Part shown: in pieces, positions 60,092 through 64,000 of the stretch | Layout of the letters: each line of letters opens with the position of its first letter | Position numbering within the stretch: position 1 is the stretch's first letter | From: Galerina marginata | Taxonomy: Eukaryota > Basidiomycota > Agaricomycetes > Agaricales > Galerinaceae | Assembly (NCBI GenBank): GCA_023014335.1 | Contig: JAECYW010000010.1 | Coordinates: 1,178,001-1,242,000 of the forward strand | Direction: 5' to 3' | DNA length: 64,000 nt | Notes under the pieces: model-generated | Database searches by the model: none | The model's input: only the letters and a program-made list of their open reading frames with translations | What the model was told of the DNA's origin: nothing | Position numbers and translations under genes: made by a program

Positions 60092-61000
60092 TCAAGACTT
60101 GCGATATACCCTCATCCTTGCCATTTTGCAGAGGACATTTAATTGCTTTGAAAACGTACTTAAGCTAAATTGACCATGAATATAAATGTTGCTAGAACCT
60201 TGCTTTGTAGGATCATGATGACCACCCTCATCATCTGCAAGGAACCGAGAGCGTAAGATACGCTCAAAAGTCGGTCGCGCATTCACATTTAGCTGGAGAC
60301 ATGCACGAACAAGTACTAGTGCCGCTGAGCGTGTGTCACCCAGTGCCTCTCCGTCATCCGCTACCTTGCCCTCCTTTTCTTTTCCATTTGCACATCTTTC
60401 ATCCAAAACTATTGTGGCGTTCGCAACCGGCGAGTCTAACCCCTCCTGCGCTTCTGCGGCGGTCATGAGCAGGCTGGCACACCGCTCTCACGTTTTGGCC
60501 ACTGCAATCAAAAGGAGTATCGTTTGAATCGACTGGGCCATGTGGCAGCGTCAAGACTAGAAAGACAAAAAGATATGAGGAAATTCTGTGTTGAAGATAT
60601 CTCGCAGGATTGCGTACCGTGACAGCAAGAGGTCCAAATTCTGGTGTAGCATATGCCGGCTCGGTCTCTGAGACAAGCGTTGATAATTTTCGAATACTTA
60701 CGATTCAGGTTGATGGTAAGGTTCGTGTGGTGACCTAGAGTGTTGTTGAACTGCCTTCCGCGAATGTCCTTATTGCGCGAACCACGAAAATTAAAAGGCG
60801 ATGCTAGACCTGGACGATTGAACCTGATTTTAGTCAGTCTTTGGCCAGCTTATTACAGACTAACGGACGCATGGTCCTCCATGACATTGATTACTTCGCG
60901 ATGGTACTTGGATAGTACACGGGGAGTAAAATTGCCAAGATTCAGGTCGAATCGGATCGCAATACTAGGGGGAAATAAGGTCAGCAAGCGCCGACCCAGG
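60092..61000 (-). CDS. Unassigned multi-exon gene candidate
   Basis: Several minus-strand frames look coding and have plausible junctions. They are FDLNLGNFTPRVLSKYHREVINVME (about 60.87-60.97 kb), FNRPGLASPFNFRGS..NNTLGHHTNLTINLN after an intron, then EPAYATPEFGPLAVT, and a 3' frame from 60466 to 60092 with VLVRACLQLNVNARPTFERILRSRF. The connection between the last two parts fails by frame: a stop lies in ILLLIAVAKT-stop-ERCASLL near 60490, perhaps another surplus base. I do not recognise the family. The 5' end runs into the promoter of the S28 peptidase on the other strand, so the start is unknown. Confidence 0.38.
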
Positions 61001-61160
61001 CACTCCAGCACTATTTATGAGGGGAATGACGCTGGCTGCTCATCAAAGGTTGTTCAGTGAGTGCGTTAACAAGGTTAATGATGCGGAAGTGCGGCCCGCG
61101 CATGTTGACTTTTGCTTGATGGGAAATTTCACACCCTATTATTTGACCCTTACCACGACG

Positions 61161-63541
61161 ATGCGGACGACCTCCTTGGTCTTTGCTACAATATGTCTGG
61201 TTGCATCCGCGAGCGCGTTGTCGAAGGCTGACCAAGTCCGCATTCTTGGCCCTCAAGGTGTTAATTTGTGGAAGCTGGACGATCATCGCAAGGCTACTCA
61301 GAAGCAGAAATTCAGGAAAGACCCTGGCGATTTTGGACAAGATGCATCCCAGAAGTCATTCGGTGCAAACGATGCCTCCACCCTGTTAAAAGACTTTCCT
61401 GCACATTGGTTCCGCCAGCCACTCGACCATTTTGATAAAAACTCGAAGGAATTTTTCCATCAACGCTACTGGATTAGCACGCGTCATTACAAGCCACGAA
61501 AAGGCGCGCCGGTGATTGTTCTAGATGGCGGTGAAACCAGCGGAGAGGTTAGTGCTCAGCTGCTTTCCTTTAAGCGTCCTAATAGATGATTCAGGACCGT
61601 CTTCCATTCCTGGACACTGGAATTGTGGAAATATTGGCTCGTGCAACAGGAGGGGTGGGAGTCATACTGGAACATAGGTATTATGGTGAGTATATTATTT
61701 TCTATCTCGTATTGGGTCTGTCCTCAATCTTTCTCGAAGGGGAGTCTGTTCCTGTTTCCAACTTCTCCACCGACGCTCTTCGGTAAGCGTTAATCGCGTT
61801 GAATGACCAATTGCATACCACTGACACGGATCCAGTTTCCTCAACAATGACCAGTCGGCAGCGGACAGTGCCAATTTCTTGAAAAATGTGAAGTTCAGCT
61901 GGTATCGATGAAGACCTCACGGCTCCTGGCACACCTTGGATTTATTATGGGGTGAGGGTATCCTTCAACCACGGATGATACATAAAGCTAACTATTTCAT
62001 AGGGATCTTATGCAGGTGCCCGTGCTGCACATATGAAAATTCTTTACCCTGAAATTGTATGGGGGGCAATTGCGTCAAGTGGTAGGATACCGCATGCTGC
62101 ATTGATCCTTGACTGCGTTAGTAATCAGATTTTATTCAGCTGTGACGCATGCTGCCTTGGAAAATTGGCAATATATGGACATCATTCGTGAAGCGGCAGA
62201 CCCGAAATGTGCAGATCATCTTGTCAATTCTATTGGCAAAATCGACTCAATACTGGCCAACGGTCGCCCCTTTCTTTACTCGCCAGCTGAAGAATTTGTT
62301 TGGACTTGGCGGTCTGGAACACGATGAAGACTTTGTATCCGTCCTGGAGGTGCTGTTATTCTCTCTGCGTTGCGTGCATTTCCTTATTTTATTTTATTTT
62401 TGTATTTAAGAGCCCTCTTGGTTCTTGGCAAGCGAAATGCTGGGATCCTGAGGTTGGTAGCACCAGATTTGACGAATTCTGCAAATCTTTGGACAGCACA
62501 TTCGGAAGCGTGACTGCATCGTCGTTGGAACTCCCTTTCGAACACCCAGACCGAATGGTCCAACTTGAAGACGGCTTTGCGGTTGACATTTCTATCATCA
62601 ATTACGGAAAATGGATCAAGAAGGTGTGCTGGCTCCGGATGAAAACACTGAAGTCGACAGTGACTAATTGGTTTGACGAACCTAGCATTTCGTTACACGT
62701 TGTCCTGATGGATTTACTGTCGAAGAAGTAAGTCAGTCTTACTGGTAACCGTCTCTCCCACTGATGATTGGTTTATTGTTAAGTGCTTTGGTACATTCGA
62801 TGACGAGAAATACCGAGATACTGGTATCGACCAGGACTGGCGCCTCTGGCTCTTCCAGGTTTGCACAGAATGGGGCTACTTCACTGTACATCTTCCTCTT
62901 TTTTTCCCCAGTTTTCACCTAACCAAATCATTTTGCGCCAACAGACGGCCCCCCCAGACCAGAACATGTCCAGAATTGTCTCTCGTTTGCTCACTCTAGG
63001 CTATGAATCAAAGATCTGCAAACAGGTAACCCATTTCCCGTATATCTGGTCTTGGTTGTATCATTGAGGAACAATCATTTAGGCTTTCCCGCCTGGCAAA
63101 CATTTTACCGTTCCTTCTTTGCCTAATGTAACTGCAGTTAACGCTCTTGGAGACTTCTGGATCGAAGCCGATCGTCTGGCTATTATTGACGGCGAAGGTA
63201 TGTCATGCCAACTCTTTCTTCTGTGAACTAGGATATGCAACCTTCCTCCACTCATGCAGTCGATCCATGGCGGCCAAATACTCCACACAGTGATGATGCT
63301 GAAGATCGCGAGGATACTGTCCTCCGCCCCTTTAAACTTATCCCCAGTGCGTTTTCATGTTTGTTTGCCACCAAGGCTGGGCTCTTATTCACTCCTAGAT
63401 GGCGTTCATCACTATGACGAATATGGCCTCGCAAACCTGCTCGAAGAACCCCCTGAGATCCGGAAGATCCATGCAGAGATGATTTCGTTTGTGACTTCTT
63501 GGTTGAAAGACTGGAATGTGGAGAATGGAATTGAGAATTGA
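61161..63541 (+). CDS. Secreted serine peptidase of family S28 (prolyl carboxypeptidase / DPP II type)
   Basis: S28 enzymes remove residues next to proline. The signal peptide is MRTTSLVFATICLVASASA. Conserved blocks are WFRQPLDHFDKNSKEFFHQRYW, APVIVLDGGETSGE, ARATGGVGVILEHRYYG, WIYYGGSYAGARAAHMKILYP (nucleophile Ser in GGSYAG), WGAIASSAVTHA, ECFGTFDDEKYRDT, WRLWLFQVCTEWGYFTTAPP, ADRLAIIDGEVDPWRP (Asp) and GVHHYDEYGLA (His). All three catalytic residues are therefore present. At least eight introns occur, including 62350-62410 and 62622-62684. Single surplus bases are needed near 61902 (before GIDEDLTAPGTP) and 62266 (in a C run before FTRQLKNLFGLGG). A TATTTA box lies near 61012, about 150 bp upstream. 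Secretion and proline specificity follow from family knowledge. Confidence 0.94.
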
Positions 63542-64000
63542 ATATCAATGTCGAAGATTTTCGGTAGTCTGTCTTACTGAAAATATTTATCAGTATGAAA
63601 ATCTTGATTCGGACCCCTTCAAGATTTTTGGCTTTATGACTGGTTGTCTAAGTAATGATTCCGTTCAGGATTATGACCGACCGGGTTAGGTCTGCTGGCG
63701 AGGAGGTACCTATAGTAATTTGTATGCATGATCGGTTGTTTCTGGGATCTGCCCTCTTCACGCCGGATGCATAAGCAATCCAAAAAGTATTAACGATTAA
63801 TCATTAATGAAAATCCCCATAATCCCTCCGTGTACAAAAGCCGCGAATTCCTTCATTGATTAATGCAACAGCGCTGCCCATTTTCTTCGACATATGTTCC
63901 TGAGAATGAAAGGCTCCAAACGAAATTTTAAGTCGTCATACTACAAGCCAGTTTGTCAAATAATCCAAGTTGAAGGGACACACAGTACTTACATTTGAAT
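63542..64000. other. AT-rich 3' flank
   Basis: No gene is visible. ATTAATCATTAATG and ATTGATTAATGC near 63800-63870 are simple AT-rich palindromes. The region is probably the S28 transcript end and spacer. Confidence 0.4.

Overview
This is nuclear DNA from a filamentous basidiomycete, most likely an Agaricomycete. The genes are split by many short GT-AG introns, mostly 45-80 nt, with CTAAC/CTGAC-like branch sites. The families are typical of mushrooms: copper radical oxidase, ABM-like dimeric barrel proteins, E2-like plus mushroom-specific domain, S28 peptidase and a wax-synthase-type acyltransferase. No rRNA, tRNA, CRISPR or autonomous transposon was found.

Layout. 0-10 kb: 5' part of a copper radical oxidase (-), an HSF-type transcription factor (+), two fungal proteins of unknown function (+ at 6.7-8.1 kb, - at 8.4-9.7 kb). 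10-20.3 kb: a compact housekeeping block with CDC37 (+), an E2-like protein (-), a CTDK-I-type cyclin (+), a wax-synthase-like MBOAT (-) and a NiCoT nickel transporter (+). 22-26.2 kb: three tandem ABM-like paralogues (+). 26.7-29.2 kb: an AAGAB/p34-like adaptin-binding protein. 29.4-30.0 kb: a small non-autonomous DNA element with 28-bp inverted ends. 30.7-39.4 kb: a low-complexity protein with five VTPWEL-type motifs, then a SAM-dependent methyltransferase; these may be one gene. 39.4-45.9 kb: gene-poor. 45.9-47.1 kb: an MCM1-type MADS factor (-). 47.2-51.3 kb: gene-poor. 51.3-63.5 kb: a Red1/ZFC3H1-like zinc-finger protein (-), a short-chain dehydrogenase (+), a TPR/F-box protein (+), an unassigned minus-strand gene and an S28 serine peptidase (+).

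The most pervasive oddity is technical or evolutionary. Nearly every conserved gene carries one or more single-base shifts, almost all of them one extra base, that break an otherwise intact and correctly spliced protein (CDC37, cyclin, MBOAT, NiCoT, methyltransferase, MCM1, Red1-like, F-box, S28). The hits include genes expected to be essential, so uncorrected insertion-type read errors are the simplest explanation. Coordinates are therefore whole-locus spans, with introns and shift points described in the text.

Functionally the window mixes nuclear RNA and transcription control (HSF, CTDK-I cyclin, MCM1, Red1-like), proteostasis (CDC37, E2-like, F-box), trafficking (AAGAB-like), metal uptake (NiCoT) and secreted or metabolic enzymes (copper radical oxidase, S28 peptidase, SDR, MBOAT). 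It does not look like one dedicated biosynthetic cluster. The tandem ABM-like trio is the only clear local expansion.
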